A DNA stretch of 62,951 nucleotides, taken from contig JAGVOW010000107.1 of NCBI GenBank assembly GCA_020052515.1, positions 1 to 62,951 on the forward strand. Reading direction: 5' to 3'. The position numbers and the translations under genes are program-made. This DNA is from Brevinematales bacterium (lineage in GTDB: Bacteria; Spirochaetota; Brevinematia; Brevinematales; JAOACQ01). Positions 35,263 through 43,799 of the stretch are shown here, piece by piece (the first letter of the stretch is position 1; every line of letters starts with the position of its first letter). The notes beneath the pieces are model-generated. The model did no database searches. It saw only the letters and a list, made by a program, of their open reading frames with translations, and was not told where the DNA came from.

Positions 35263-38232
35263 ATGTTGAAAGAATTGGTCGCAAGAAACAATCCTTATCA
35301 AGCAGAAAAGGCACTCAAAGAAGCTTTTAAAGAAATTTTACAGGACAAATGGATTTTAGACGCTTTGTTTTATGATTCCCTTTTCAATAGACTAATAGGA
35401 GTGGCCAATTTACCGTATAAAGCCCCTGTTGTCCTGGAGCTTTTAAAAAATGCAGAAATAGCGCTCTTTTTAACTGAATGCGTAGAAAAGAATGGCTCCA
35501 TTCTACTTGTTTACCAAAATTACTCTATCAGATTGGCGGCAAAAGAGAAAAATCAGATAAAAGATTTACTTATTCCTGAGAACCTAAAAAAAATCATTTT
35601 AGAACTATTGGAAAGCGTAGAAAATTGGGCTGGCATCCTGAATGAAAAAGGGGAACACGTCATCGATCTGAAGACCCCTTCGCCAGGGCCGCACTTTTTT
35701 GTTAATCTTTTAATAGGCAATAGAATAAATCATTCTTACCCGCTTCAGACAACCCCTAAAAGCGTAGTAGACCGGCTGGGAAGGGGTAGTTTCCGCTCCC
35801 ATGCCGCGACTCAAGTCCTGGCAACCCGCTGGGATATGCGCCAGGAAGAGAATGGATTTCCCGCCAATCGTCAATTCTACCTGGTAGAAAAAGGCAAAAA
35901 GATATTTTATTCCGCGGATCCATTGGGGGAAAATATTGAAAGCGCGACTTGTATTCATTCTCAAAATCACACCACCATCCAATATAAAACCATGTGCGGT
36001 TTAGAGATAAAAAGGCTTGTCTTTATTTTGCCGCAAGCGGACGGGCTCCCTATTGCCACTGAAGCGCAAAGGATAGAGATAAAAAATAACAGCGGATCCC
36101 CCAGAAATTTAAGGCTGATTTATACCGGTATGTTTGGAAGCGCCAAACCGCCGGCTCTTTTTGAAGATGTTCTTTATAGCAATATTATCATGCAGGCAAG
36201 AATTTTACAGGACGAAAGCAATTCTATTGTAGCTATTTCACCAGAAAACTACTCTAGCTTTGACAAGGAAGATATCCGTTTTCATTCCATGCTCGTACAT
36301 ACAAAGGAAGGCTTTCGGTTTCCAACGGAATTTTGCACAAACTACAATGAATTTGTCGGAACCGGGACCCTGGAAAACCCGGAAAGTTTAGTTCGTTTAG
36401 ACAATTCCCTTTACCGAAAAGGCCCCGGATTTTTTGCCTTAGCAAGTGAAATTAATTTGGAAAAGGATGGCCTTTCTACAGCAGATCAATTTACCGGCCT
36501 GACCTCCAAAAAAGGAAATCCTCATTTTACATTAGACTCCTTTAAAGAAGAAATTGAAAACCTGGTCACCCGGTTTTCCAAAAAAGAGGATCTCGAAAAG
36601 GCACTGTATGAAAATATTCAGTTTTTTGTAGATTATTCCCGTTTTATTGAATTGAAATCTTCTGATAATGTCTTCAACACTTATTTTAATAAAAATCTAC
36701 CTTTCCAGGTATTTTATCAAACTTTTGTTTCCAGATCTTTCTGCCAGACTCAGAAAGGTTACCGGGAAATTGGCTTCAGGGAAATCCAGGATATTTACGC
36801 CACTATGTATTATTTTGTGAGTATTGATAAAAAGGATTTTGTGAAAGGGCTTTTAAAAGAGTGGTGCGCAAAAGTATTTGAGTTTGGTTATGCCTATCAC
36901 AATTTTTTCTGGGAAGGCAAAGAACCCGGGAAATGGTCCGATGATGCCCTCTGGTTGATTCAGGCAGTTTACCGCTATATTAATCTTTCAGGTGATATTG
37001 GTTTCTTAGATGAGGAATGCCCCATTGCGGGAACTGTTCCTGAAAAGAAAAGAAAAGTTTATGAAACTATGAAGGCCATCTTACGCTATTCCGGAGAAAT
37101 TTCTATAGGAAAACATGGCATTCCTCTCTTAGACAATGCCGACTGGAATGACTGTTTGAAGTTAGACAGGAATTTTATTGATGGAATTACAAAAGAAAAG
37201 CTTTACTCAAAACAGATTGAAAACGACAAGGGGCCTGAGAAACCCTTTGAAAGCGATTATTCTGAAAGCGTTATGAATGGTTTTCTGTTAAAGCTGGCCA
37301 TTGATCAAACTCTTTATCTATCAAAAGAGAAAGGCGATAAAGAATACGAAAGATACCTTTCTCAATTATCCGAAAAAATTTATGACAATCTTCAAAAACA
37401 TGCGTGGAAAGGAGATTTTTTCGCCCGGATTCTTTTCAACCGCTATAAAAACAATGAGTACACTTACCTGGGAGCAAAAGGCGATCATCTTTCGTCCGAT
37501 CCTAAAATAGATGGTTCTTATTTCATTAATTCATTCAGCTGGGCAATTCTTTCTCACTCTGCTACTGAAGAACAAATTGAAATTATTTTGAACACGCTGG
37601 AATCTGTCCTAAAAACTCCTTTTGGCATTAAACTTATGAGCCCAACTAACCTGAATTTAATCTCCGAAAGTACTGCCGCTGGAGAATACTTTCCTGGAGA
37701 CCGTGAAAATGGGGCTGTGTTTAAGCATGCCTCTATGATGGCCACATCGGCAATGTTTAAAGCGGCAAAGGAAGTGAAGAGGAGAGAACTGGCTATCAGG
37801 CTTTCGCGCCTTGCTTACTGGATGGTGGACCTTGTATTGCCTTACAAAACACTGCAAAATCCATACGTTACATGCGGCAACCCCAGATTCTGCACGCAGT
37901 ACAATAACAGTGAAACTGGTGAAAATATTGGGCCTATGCTTTCCGGAACCTCTACATGGCTTATCCTGACGTTTTTAAGCGCTTTTGGAGTTGAGTACAC
38001 CAGGCAAGGAATATTATGTGATCCGATTCTAAAAGAAGAAGAAAAAACGCTGGAATACACTGTCCATGCAAATAAGACTTCCTATCACTTCAAAATATCA
38101 AAACCGGCTGGTTTTTACCGAATTGCCGACAGTGTCTATTCTGTACAAATTGACGATAAAAAGAATGATAGCAATAAGATTCCGCTTCTGGACGATCAAA
38201 AAGCCCATTTTGTAGAAATTTGTTTTGAGTAA
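35263..38232 (+). CDS. GH94-type glycoside phosphorylase
   Basis: A 989-residue soluble enzyme of the GH94/GH149/GH161 phosphorylase group: an N-terminal extension, a beta-sandwich (about 160-450), a linker and an (alpha/alpha)6 barrel (about 480-860). The barrel carries the ADWNDC motif with the putative general acid Asp630. It also has GYREIGFREIQDIYATMYY and ESTAAGEYFPGDRENGAVFKHASMM near the phosphate and sugar sites. Family members cleave beta-linked disaccharides or oligosaccharides with phosphate to give a sugar 1-phosphate. Without a signal peptide it should act in the cytoplasm on imported oligosaccharides. GGAGAAGAATTC before the ATG supports the start. Linkage specificity cannot be read. 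Confidence 0.85.
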   Translation: MLKELVARNNPYQAEKALKEAFKEILQDKWILDALFYDSLFNRLIGVANLPYKAPVVLELLKNAEIALFLTECVEKNGSILLVYQNYSIRLAAKEKNQIKDLLIPENLKKIILELLESVENWAGILNEKGEHVIDLKTPSPGPHFFVNLLIGNRINHSYPLQTTPKSVVDRLGRGSFRSHAATQVLATRWDMRQEENGFPANRQFYLVEKGKKIFYSADPLGENIESATCIHSQNHTTIQYKTMCGLEIKRLVFILPQADGLPIATEAQRIEIKNNSGSPRNLRLIYTGMFGSAKPPALFEDVLYSNIIMQARILQDESNSIVAISPENYSSFDKEDIRFHSMLVHTKEGFRFPTEFCTNYNEFVGTGTLENPESLVRLDNSLYRKGPGFFALASEINLEKDGLSTADQFTGLTSKKGNPHFTLDSFKEEIENLVTRFSKKEDLEKALYENIQFFVDYSRFIELKSSDNVFNTYFNKNLPFQVFYQTFVSRSFCQTQKGYREIGFREIQDIYATMYYFVSIDKKDFVKGLLKEWCAKVFEFGYAYHNFFWEGKEPGKWSDDALWLIQAVYRYINLSGDIGFLDEECPIAGTVPEKKRKVYETMKAILRYSGEISIGKHGIPLLDNADWNDCLKLDRNFIDGITKEKLYSKQIENDKGPEKPFESDYSESVMNGFLLKLAIDQTLYLSKEKGDKEYERYLSQLSEKIYDNLQKHAWKGDFFARILFNRYKNNEYTYLGAKGDHLSSDPKIDGSYFINSFSWAILSHSATEEQIEIILNTLESVLKTPFGIKLMSPTNLNLISESTAAGEYFPGDRENGAVFKHASMMATSAMFKAAKEVKRRELAIRLSRLAYWMVDLVLPYKTLQNPYVTCGNPRFCTQYNNSETGENIGPMLSGTSTWLILTFLSAFGVEYTRQGILCDPILKEEEKTLEYTVHANKTSYHFKISKPAGFYRIADSVYSVQIDDKKNDSNKIPLLDDQKAHFVEICFE

Positions 38233-38253
38233 AACAAAAAAAACAAATTTCTA

Positions 38254-38281
38254 TTGACAAAAAGCAATTCTGTGTCATAAT
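38254..38281 (+). promoter_or_regulatory. promoter of the sensor-less kinase
   Basis: Perfect TTGACA, 16-nt spacer, CATAAT, about 75 nt upstream of the GTG start at 38356. Confidence 0.6.
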
Positions 38282-38298
38282 ATTAAGAATTCTTAATA
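38281..38298. promoter_or_regulatory. 18-bp perfect palindrome at the transcription start
   Basis: TATTAAGAATTCTTAATA starts in the last base of the -10 box and covers the expected transcription start. The position is typical for a repressor operator. No regulator is encoded beside it. Confidence 0.5.
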
Positions 38299-38355
38299 AT
38301 TTAGGCGTCAAAGCCTTATTCTACTCATCACGGGTTTTGGCCAAAGGAGATAAGC

Positions 38356-39063
38356 GTGAGTAAGACAGATGCGCCCGCTTTAAAAAAACTCCAGAGCGAG
38401 CTAAAAAAAAGCAAAGAAATGGAAAAACGATTGAACGCTTCTCTTCAAGAAAAAGAAATACTTCTTAAAGAAATACATCACCGGGTTAAGAATAACCTCC
38501 AGATTATTTCCAGCCTTATTTCCCTCCAGTCACAGTATGTCCAGGACCAAAAAATGCTTACCATCTTCCGGGACAGCGAAAGCCGCATCCGGTCTATTGC
38601 CCTCATCCATGAAAACCTTTATCAATCTCAAAATTTGAAAAAAATTGAAATGAGAGAATATATCTCAAATCTTACCGAAGAATTGTTTTATTCCTATGGG
38701 CAGGATGCTGAGAAAATCAAAATGGATGCGGAAATAGATGATATTGAGATGAGCATTGAAGCCGCCATTCCTTGCGGATTAATAATAACCGAATTGATTT
38801 CGAATTGCCTAAAACATGCTTTTCCCCTTGAGACAGCAGGTTTTATTCAAATTGAACTCAAGAAAGAAATTGACAATCTTTTTGTGCTCAAAATTCAGGA
38901 CAATGGCGTTGGCTTTCCGAAAAACATAGACTTGAATTTGATTCATTCCCTTGGCCTGAAACTAGTAAAAAGCTTATCAAAACAGCTAAAAGGACAACTG
39001 CAGATGACCAGCCCGATCTTTAATAAAAAAGGCTCCGAATTCAAGATCACTTTTTCGGAATAA
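38356..39063 (+). CDS. HisKA_2 histidine kinase lacking a sensor domain
   Basis: A 235-residue soluble kinase that consists only of a short coiled coil, a HisKA_2 DHp domain ([16 protein letters not shown], phospho-acceptor His) and an HATPase domain (N-box [12 protein letters not shown]1 DNGVGFP). The DHp is almost identical in protein sequence to that of the large kinase at 1263-3932, though synonymous sites differ, so the two are old paralogues. GGAGATAAGC before GTG 38356 supports the start. Input must come from a partner protein. No response regulator is in the window. Confidence 0.88.
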   Translation: MSKTDAPALKKLQSELKKSKEMEKRLNASLQEKEILLKEIHHRVKNNLQIISSLISLQSQYVQDQKMLTIFRDSESRIRSIALIHENLYQSQNLKKIEMREYISNLTEELFYSYGQDAEKIKMDAEIDDIEMSIEAAIPCGLIITELISNCLKHAFPLETAGFIQIELKKEIDNLFVLKIQDNGVGFPKNIDLNLIHSLGLKLVKSLSKQLKGQLQMTSPIFNKKGSEFKITFSE

Positions 39064-39075
39064 TTTTAGAATTAT
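39060..39075 (+). terminator. weak AT hairpin between convergent genes
   Basis: ATAATT-TTAG-AATTAT followed by AGTTTTTT at the junction of the kinase and mutS. The stem is six A-T pairs only. Confidence 0.3.
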
Positions 39076-41681
39076 AGTTTTTTCTGAATCTCAGAAAGAA
39101 AAGTGATCGCTTCCAGCGGAGTCATCCGGTTCAAATCCAGGTTTTTTATTCTATCTATCCAGCTTTTGTAAATATTATCGGGAAACAAGTCAAATTGAGG
39201 GCTATCTTCAATGCGGCTCTTCGCGGCGCTTCCTTCTGTCTCAAGGGCTTTCAATATTATTTTTGCCCTTTCAATAATCTCCGAAGGCAAACCCGCAAGC
39301 TTCGCCACATAAATGCCATAGCTTCTATCGGCAGAACCGGGGATCACTTTCCGTAAGAAAACCAGTTCATCCTGATACTCACGAACAGCTACACTTAAAT
39401 TCTTTATTCCTTTTTTTTCACCCAATTCTGTCAATTCATGGTAATGCGTGGCAAAAAGCGTCTTGCCGCCGCGGGCTTTATTTTTCTGCAGGTATTCCAG
39501 CACTGCCCACGCGATTGAGAGGCCATCATAAGTCGATGTCCCGCGACCCAGTTCATCCATAATAATCAAGCTTTTTTCTGTTGAATTTTTTAATATATTA
39601 GCCGCCTCCTGCATTTCCACCAGAAAGGTTGACCGGCCCTGCGAAAGGTTGTCAGAAGCGCCAATACGGGTAAAAATCTTATCCACTATTCCTATCTTTG
39701 CCTCTCTGGCTGGAATATAACTTCCCATCTGGGCCATCACGGCAATGAGGGCATTCTGACGAAGGTAGGTTGACTTCCCCGCCATATTCGGCCCTGTAAT
39801 GATTAATATCCTGTTTTCGTCTTCATCCAGATGAGCATCATTAGGCACAAAAAGATTTTGCCCCATAAATTTCTCTACTACTGGATGCCTGCCTTCCACA
39901 ACGTGAAAATCTCCCGATTCGTCCAGGGATGGCTTTGCATAACGATTTTCTTTTGCTTTAACGGCCAGATTGGAATAAACATCGGCTAAGGCGGCCGCAT
40001 ACGCCGTCTTTTGTATCAAGGAAACACTCTTCGCCGTTTCATCCTGAATGTGCTCAAATATTTCTTGCTCTAATTTTCCGATTCTCTCATCTGCAGAAGC
40101 AATCTTCGCTTCATATTCCGAAAGCTCCGGGATTGTAAAACGCTCCGCGTTAACCAGGGTTTGTTTTTTAATATAATCAGCGGGCACGCTCGACAGATTG
40201 GCTTTGCTGATTTCTATGAAGTAGCCAAAGATATTGTTATAGCGAATTTTGAGCGAAGTAATTCTGGTTCTCTCCCTTTCCCTGTTCTGAAGCTCCAGAA
40301 TCCAATCTTTCCCATCCTTTCGCAGCTTCCTTAAGCTGTCTAATTCCTGGGAAAAACTGGTTTGAACCACCTCTCCACCAAAGGTCGATGAAGGCTCCGG
40401 TAAAATCGCCCGGTCAATTAAATCGGATACAAAAGATAGATCATCTATCTGTCCGGCCAATCGCCCAAAAGCGCTTTTTGCTAAAAGCAGATTTTTTAAC
40501 TCCAATGAAGCCCGAAGAGACCTGGACAAAGCCGGCAAATCTCTGGGAATCGCTTTCTTAAGAGAAATACGAGCGGCCAGCCTTTCCAGATCGCCCATTT
40601 TTCTCAACACCTCTCTAATCTGTGCCGTAAGAAGCGCATCTTCAAAGAAAGCCTCTACATTATTCTGCCTTTCATACAGGGCCTGAATATCCGTCAGAGG
40701 CATAAGCAGCCATCTGCGGAGGAGCCTGCCGCCCATCGGAGTAACTGTTCCATCCAGCACTTCCAGCAAAGTGAATTTTTTACTCCCATCCTGCATGTTT
40801 TTGGCCAATTCAAGATTTCTCATCGTAAAGTCGTCTATCTCTACAATTGCGTTGCTCAAAGTTTGAAAACGCGCGAGCAGAGAAGGAATTTTCTCAGTGA
40901 AAGCGCCGCTGTCACGCTGTGTTTCGCCTAGATAGCGAAGAGCCGCCGAAATGCTTTTGGTCAAAAAACGGCCTTTTGCTAATGAAGAAAACAGGTTTGA
41001 TTCTTCCGTAGATTTTAGAAAACGGGAAAGAAAATCGGGATCAAAATACCATTCGGGAAAAGCGTCCGATAGAATCCCTGACTTTTGAATTTGTTCAAAA
41101 ATCAGCGGATACCCTTCTTTGAGGCCATCATTATAAATCAATTCTGAAGGAGAAAACCGGCCCAGTTCATCTTGAAACACTCTCAAAAAATCAGGCATCT
41201 GCACCGAGTAAACACCGTAAAAATCTTCGGTAGAAATATCCACAAAGCAGATCCCCATCTCACCTTTTGAAGCATAAAGTGCGCAGAGAAAATTATTTTG
41301 AGGATCCTTGATATACTGATCATCCAAAAGAGTCCCGGGAGTAATGATGCTGACAATATCCCTTTTCACCAATCCCTTTGCTAAAGCCGGATTTTCCATT
41401 TGTTCACAGACTGCCACCTTCTTCCCAGCGGCAATCAGCTTCTGGATGTACTGAGTCGCAGCATGGTAAGGAAAACCGCACATCGGCATATCTTTTCTGG
41501 AGGTCAACGCGATATGAAGAATCTCTGCCGCTTCCCTGGCATCTTCATAAAACATCTCATAAAAATCCCCCAACCGAAAGAGCAATATTTTATCCTTATG
41601 CCGGGACTTGATTTCATGGTATTGCCTTTCCATAGGAGTTAAAGTGGAGGGTTGAAGTGGGTTTTTATCGCTATCCGTCAT
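39072..41681 (-). CDS. mutS: DNA mismatch repair protein MutS
   Basis: An 869-residue MutS1-type mismatch sensor. The N-terminal mismatch-binding Phe-x-Glu is in GDFYEMFYEDA. The clamp, lever and connector domains follow in normal order, then the ABC-type ATPase with Walker A GPNMAGKSTYLRQ, DELGRGTSTYDG and the signature STFLVEMQEAANIL. Length and motifs are normal for MutS1, not MutS2. A clear promoter lies within and just after the 3' end of the preceding GH26 gene. No mutL is adjacent. Confidence 0.97.
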   Translation of the reverse strand: MTDSDKNPLQPSTLTPMERQYHEIKSRHKDKILLFRLGDFYEMFYEDAREAAEILHIALTSRKDMPMCGFPYHAATQYIQKLIAAGKKVAVCEQMENPALAKGLVKRDIVSIITPGTLLDDQYIKDPQNNFLCALYASKGEMGICFVDISTEDFYGVYSVQMPDFLRVFQDELGRFSPSELIYNDGLKEGYPLIFEQIQKSGILSDAFPEWYFDPDFLSRFLKSTEESNLFSSLAKGRFLTKSISAALRYLGETQRDSGAFTEKIPSLLARFQTLSNAIVEIDDFTMRNLELAKNMQDGSKKFTLLEVLDGTVTPMGGRLLRRWLLMPLTDIQALYERQNNVEAFFEDALLTAQIREVLRKMGDLERLAARISLKKAIPRDLPALSRSLRASLELKNLLLAKSAFGRLAGQIDDLSFVSDLIDRAILPEPSSTFGGEVVQTSFSQELDSLRKLRKDGKDWILELQNRERERTRITSLKIRYNNIFGYFIEISKANLSSVPADYIKKQTLVNAERFTIPELSEYEAKIASADERIGKLEQEIFEHIQDETAKSVSLIQKTAYAAALADVYSNLAVKAKENRYAKPSLDESGDFHVVEGRHPVVEKFMGQNLFVPNDAHLDEDENRILIITGPNMAGKSTYLRQNALIAVMAQMGSYIPAREAKIGIVDKIFTRIGASDNLSQGRSTFLVEMQEAANILKNSTEKSLIIMDELGRGTSTYDGLSIAWAVLEYLQKNKARGGKTLFATHYHELTELGEKKGIKNLSVAVREYQDELVFLRKVIPGSADRSYGIYVAKLAGLPSEIIERAKIILKALETEGSAAKSRIEDSPQFDLFPDNIYKSWIDRIKNLDLNRMTPLEAITFLSEIQKKL

Positions 41682-41725
41682 TTTGCCATTCCTTTAAACA
41701 TAAGCTGAATAGCTTACAGCAGAAT

Positions 41726-41754
41726 ATTTTAAACAGAAAATCCCAATTAGTCAA
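41726..41754 (-). promoter_or_regulatory. promoter of mutS
   Basis: On the minus strand TTGACT, 17-nt spacer, TAAAAT. The -35 box lies at the stop codon of the upstream GH26 gene, so mutS can be transcribed independently of the glycan locus. Confidence 0.65.
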
Positions 41755-42682
41755 TTGACAGGCTATTCAATATGGCTTTTCTAAAAGAATTCAGGGCCTT
41801 TTCCGAAGAGTTCACCCTCCAATCTAATTCTTTGTTTTTGTTAAACCAGATAAACATCTGAACAGAAGTATAAGCTGTTTTCATTTTTAAAAAAGCATCC
41901 TCAATCCATTCAGCTTTCCCTTTATTTTTATAGAGGAATTCACCACTACTCATCTCCGCTAAAATAATAGGTTTTTTTGATAATGCCAGCATCTCCTGAT
42001 AGGGTTTTAAGAAACAATCGTCAAAACTCTGGTAAGGCCTCTCTTTTCCCCATGGGTCTTTTGGGTACCAATTATAGCCGTCTATCGCCAGCCAATCCAC
42101 ATATTCTTCGCCTGGCCAATAAAGGCGAATAGCGTTCCAGCTATCTAACGGCACATCTATGGCAGGCCCATGAGCGCACCAGACCCACTCTATGTTTTCG
42201 GCTTTTGCTTTTCTCACTCTATCAACCACATAAATCCAGGCTTTTTTTATTTTTTCCGCTCCACCATTTTCGCCTCCATTCTTCTTCCCACCCCAGGTAT
42301 ACCATCCGCCGTTAAATTCGTGCAAGAAACGGACCAGGACTCTTTTTCCCCATTTCTTCGCGTCTTCGGCAAATTGATCAATATAATCATTATATTTCCC
42401 CTGGAGGACATCATCCAGTCCCGTTTCGCTCTCATCACAAAGCCTGGAATGATTTGGGTCAACAGAGGGCCAGAAAAGCTCCCAGGTAACCATCGGCAGA
42501 GAACCATGCCTACCCGCTATCTCACAATCCGCTGCCGGGAAAGCATCCTCCCAGCTAATAAACCACATAATAGCGGCCACTTTCTGCCCTATTAGTTTCT
42601 CATAAGAAACTATGCCTGTTTCCCCATTTTCAGGAAATTTTGCTTCTTCCTCATCCGTAAAAGCGCCAATCATTACCGTCAT
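41747..42682 (-). CDS. intracellular GH26-family glycosidase
   Basis: A 311-residue single-domain TIM-barrel enzyme of glycoside hydrolase family 26, which contains beta-mannanases and some beta-1,3 or beta-1,4 glucanases and xylanases. The acid/base Glu122 lies in RFLHEFNG and the nucleophile Glu243 in ILAEMSSGE. YVDWLAIDGYNW is also typical. There is no signal peptide, so it probably acts on imported oligosaccharides. The gene starts 3 nt after the LacI-type repressor and is likely co-transcribed with it. It is a paralogue of the catalytic domain in the secreted GH26 protein encoded upstream. Confidence 0.85.
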   Translation of the reverse strand: MTVMIGAFTDEEEAKFPENGETGIVSYEKLIGQKVAAIMWFISWEDAFPAADCEIAGRHGSLPMVTWELFWPSVDPNHSRLCDESETGLDDVLQGKYNDYIDQFAEDAKKWGKRVLVRFLHEFNGGWYTWGGKKNGGENGGAEKIKKAWIYVVDRVRKAKAENIEWVWCAHGPAIDVPLDSWNAIRLYWPGEEYVDWLAIDGYNWYPKDPWGKERPYQSFDDCFLKPYQEMLALSKKPIILAEMSSGEFLYKNKGKAEWIEDAFLKMKTAYTSVQMFIWFNKNKELDWRVNSSEKALNSFRKAILNSLSID

Positions 42683-42685
42683 TCT

Positions 42686-43693
42686 TCATCCTCCTGTTTT
42701 CTTGCCGGCTGATTCCCGCACTACCAATTCTGTATTGATAAAAACAGGCGCATCTAAGGTGTTCTCATCCAGCATCTCAAAAATAAGATTTGCCGCTATG
42801 TTTCCAATTTCACCGTAGCGAATAGTAGTCAAGGCAGGAGTAATCATAGAAGCGGCAGGAATATCATCAAACCCCACTACTGCGACCTCGTCGGGAATTT
42901 TAACACCCATTTCATGAAAAGCGTTAATAGCCCCCATTGCCATCTCGTCATTCGCGGAAAAAATAGCTTCCGGCAAATCTTTCTTTTCGACCAGCTCCTT
43001 TATCAAATGATACGACGCTTCTTCCCGAAAGCCAGCCATAAGCACCCTTCTGGGATTGTAGGGAATATGATAGGCTTCCAAAGCCTTACGGTATCCTTCA
43101 AAGCGCTGCTGATTATCATAAGATGATGTGTTTCCGCTTAAAAAAGCAATATCTTTATAGCCCTGCCGGATTAAATACTCTACTGCTTGATAAGCGCCCT
43201 TAGAATTGTCCAGATGAATAATTCTAACATAATGCTTCTTTTCCTTTGGTAAAGACAATAAAACAGGCCTATCCATTAATACAATAGGAGTGTTCTCAGA
43301 AATCCTTAGAATAAAATCTTCCGTCAACATTTCCGAATTGAAGATAATGCCGGCATCTACCCACCTTTCCGATAGAAGATTGAAATTAGTTTTTTGTTCT
43401 TCATTAACCGTTGTAACAATCAAACCATACCCTTTTCTTAACCCTCTTTGAACTCCCTGAATCATTCTGCCGTAATAAGGCCCGGCAATTCCTTCCATAA
43501 ATACGCCAATCATATTTGTTTTTCTTCTTTTCAGATTCTTTGCCGCCCCACTGGGATGATAATTCAGTTTTTTTACCGCTTCCAGAATTCTTTTTTTTGT
43601 TTCTTCACTGATCTCCGGACGGTTATTCATAGCATAAGAAACCGCCGCAATGGAAACACCCGCTTCTTTAGCCACATCTTTAATATTAACCAT
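42686..43693 (-). CDS. LacI/GalR-family transcriptional regulator
   Basis: A 335-residue repressor. The N-terminal HTH and hinge (MVNIKDVAKEAGVSIAAVSY, then KLNYHPSGAAKNLKRRKT) are followed by a periplasmic-binding-protein-like effector domain with FSANDEMAMGAINAFHEMG and VAVVGFDDIPAASMITPALTT. Sugars are the usual effectors. AGGAGG 5 nt before ATG 43693 fixes the start. It sits between two GH26 genes, so control of the glycan locus is likely. A tandem CG-centred motif 18-38 nt before the ATG may be its own operator. Confidence 0.95.
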   Translation of the reverse strand: MVNIKDVAKEAGVSIAAVSYAMNNRPEISEETKKRILEAVKKLNYHPSGAAKNLKRRKTNMIGVFMEGIAGPYYGRMIQGVQRGLRKGYGLIVTTVNEEQKTNFNLLSERWVDAGIIFNSEMLTEDFILRISENTPIVLMDRPVLLSLPKEKKHYVRIIHLDNSKGAYQAVEYLIRQGYKDIAFLSGNTSSYDNQQRFEGYRKALEAYHIPYNPRRVLMAGFREEASYHLIKELVEKKDLPEAIFSANDEMAMGAINAFHEMGVKIPDEVAVVGFDDIPAASMITPALTTIRYGEIGNIAANLIFEMLDENTLDAPVFINTELVVRESAGKKTGG

Positions 43694-43710
43694 TTTCACC
43701 TCCTTAACTT

Positions 43711-43731
43711 AAAACGACTAAAACGATTCAG
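43711..43731. promoter_or_regulatory. candidate LacI-family operator
   Basis: AAAACGACTAAAACGATT is a 9-bp direct repeat. Its second half, in the context CTAAAACGATTCAG, approximates the CG-centred palindromes bound by LacI-family proteins. It lies immediately upstream of the repressor gene. Confidence 0.4.
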
Positions 43732-43745
43732 TTTCGGGCCAACCC

Positions 43746-43795
43746 TTACTCCCCCTTCACCATCGCAATGGAGAAGGGGCCAGGGGATGAGGCAG
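43746..43795. repeat. REP-like palindrome between the GH26 gene and lacI-type gene
   Basis: CCCCTTC (43752-43758) pairs with GAAGGGG (43773-43779), with inner CCAT/ATGG, flanked by CCAGGGGATGAGG. It shares the CCCTGGCCCCTT core with the elements near 5.7 kb, but the loop is different. It lies just after the start side of the repressor leader, next to the stop codon of the upstream GH26 gene, and could protect or end that transcript. Confidence 0.6.
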
Positions 43796-43799
43796 TCAT

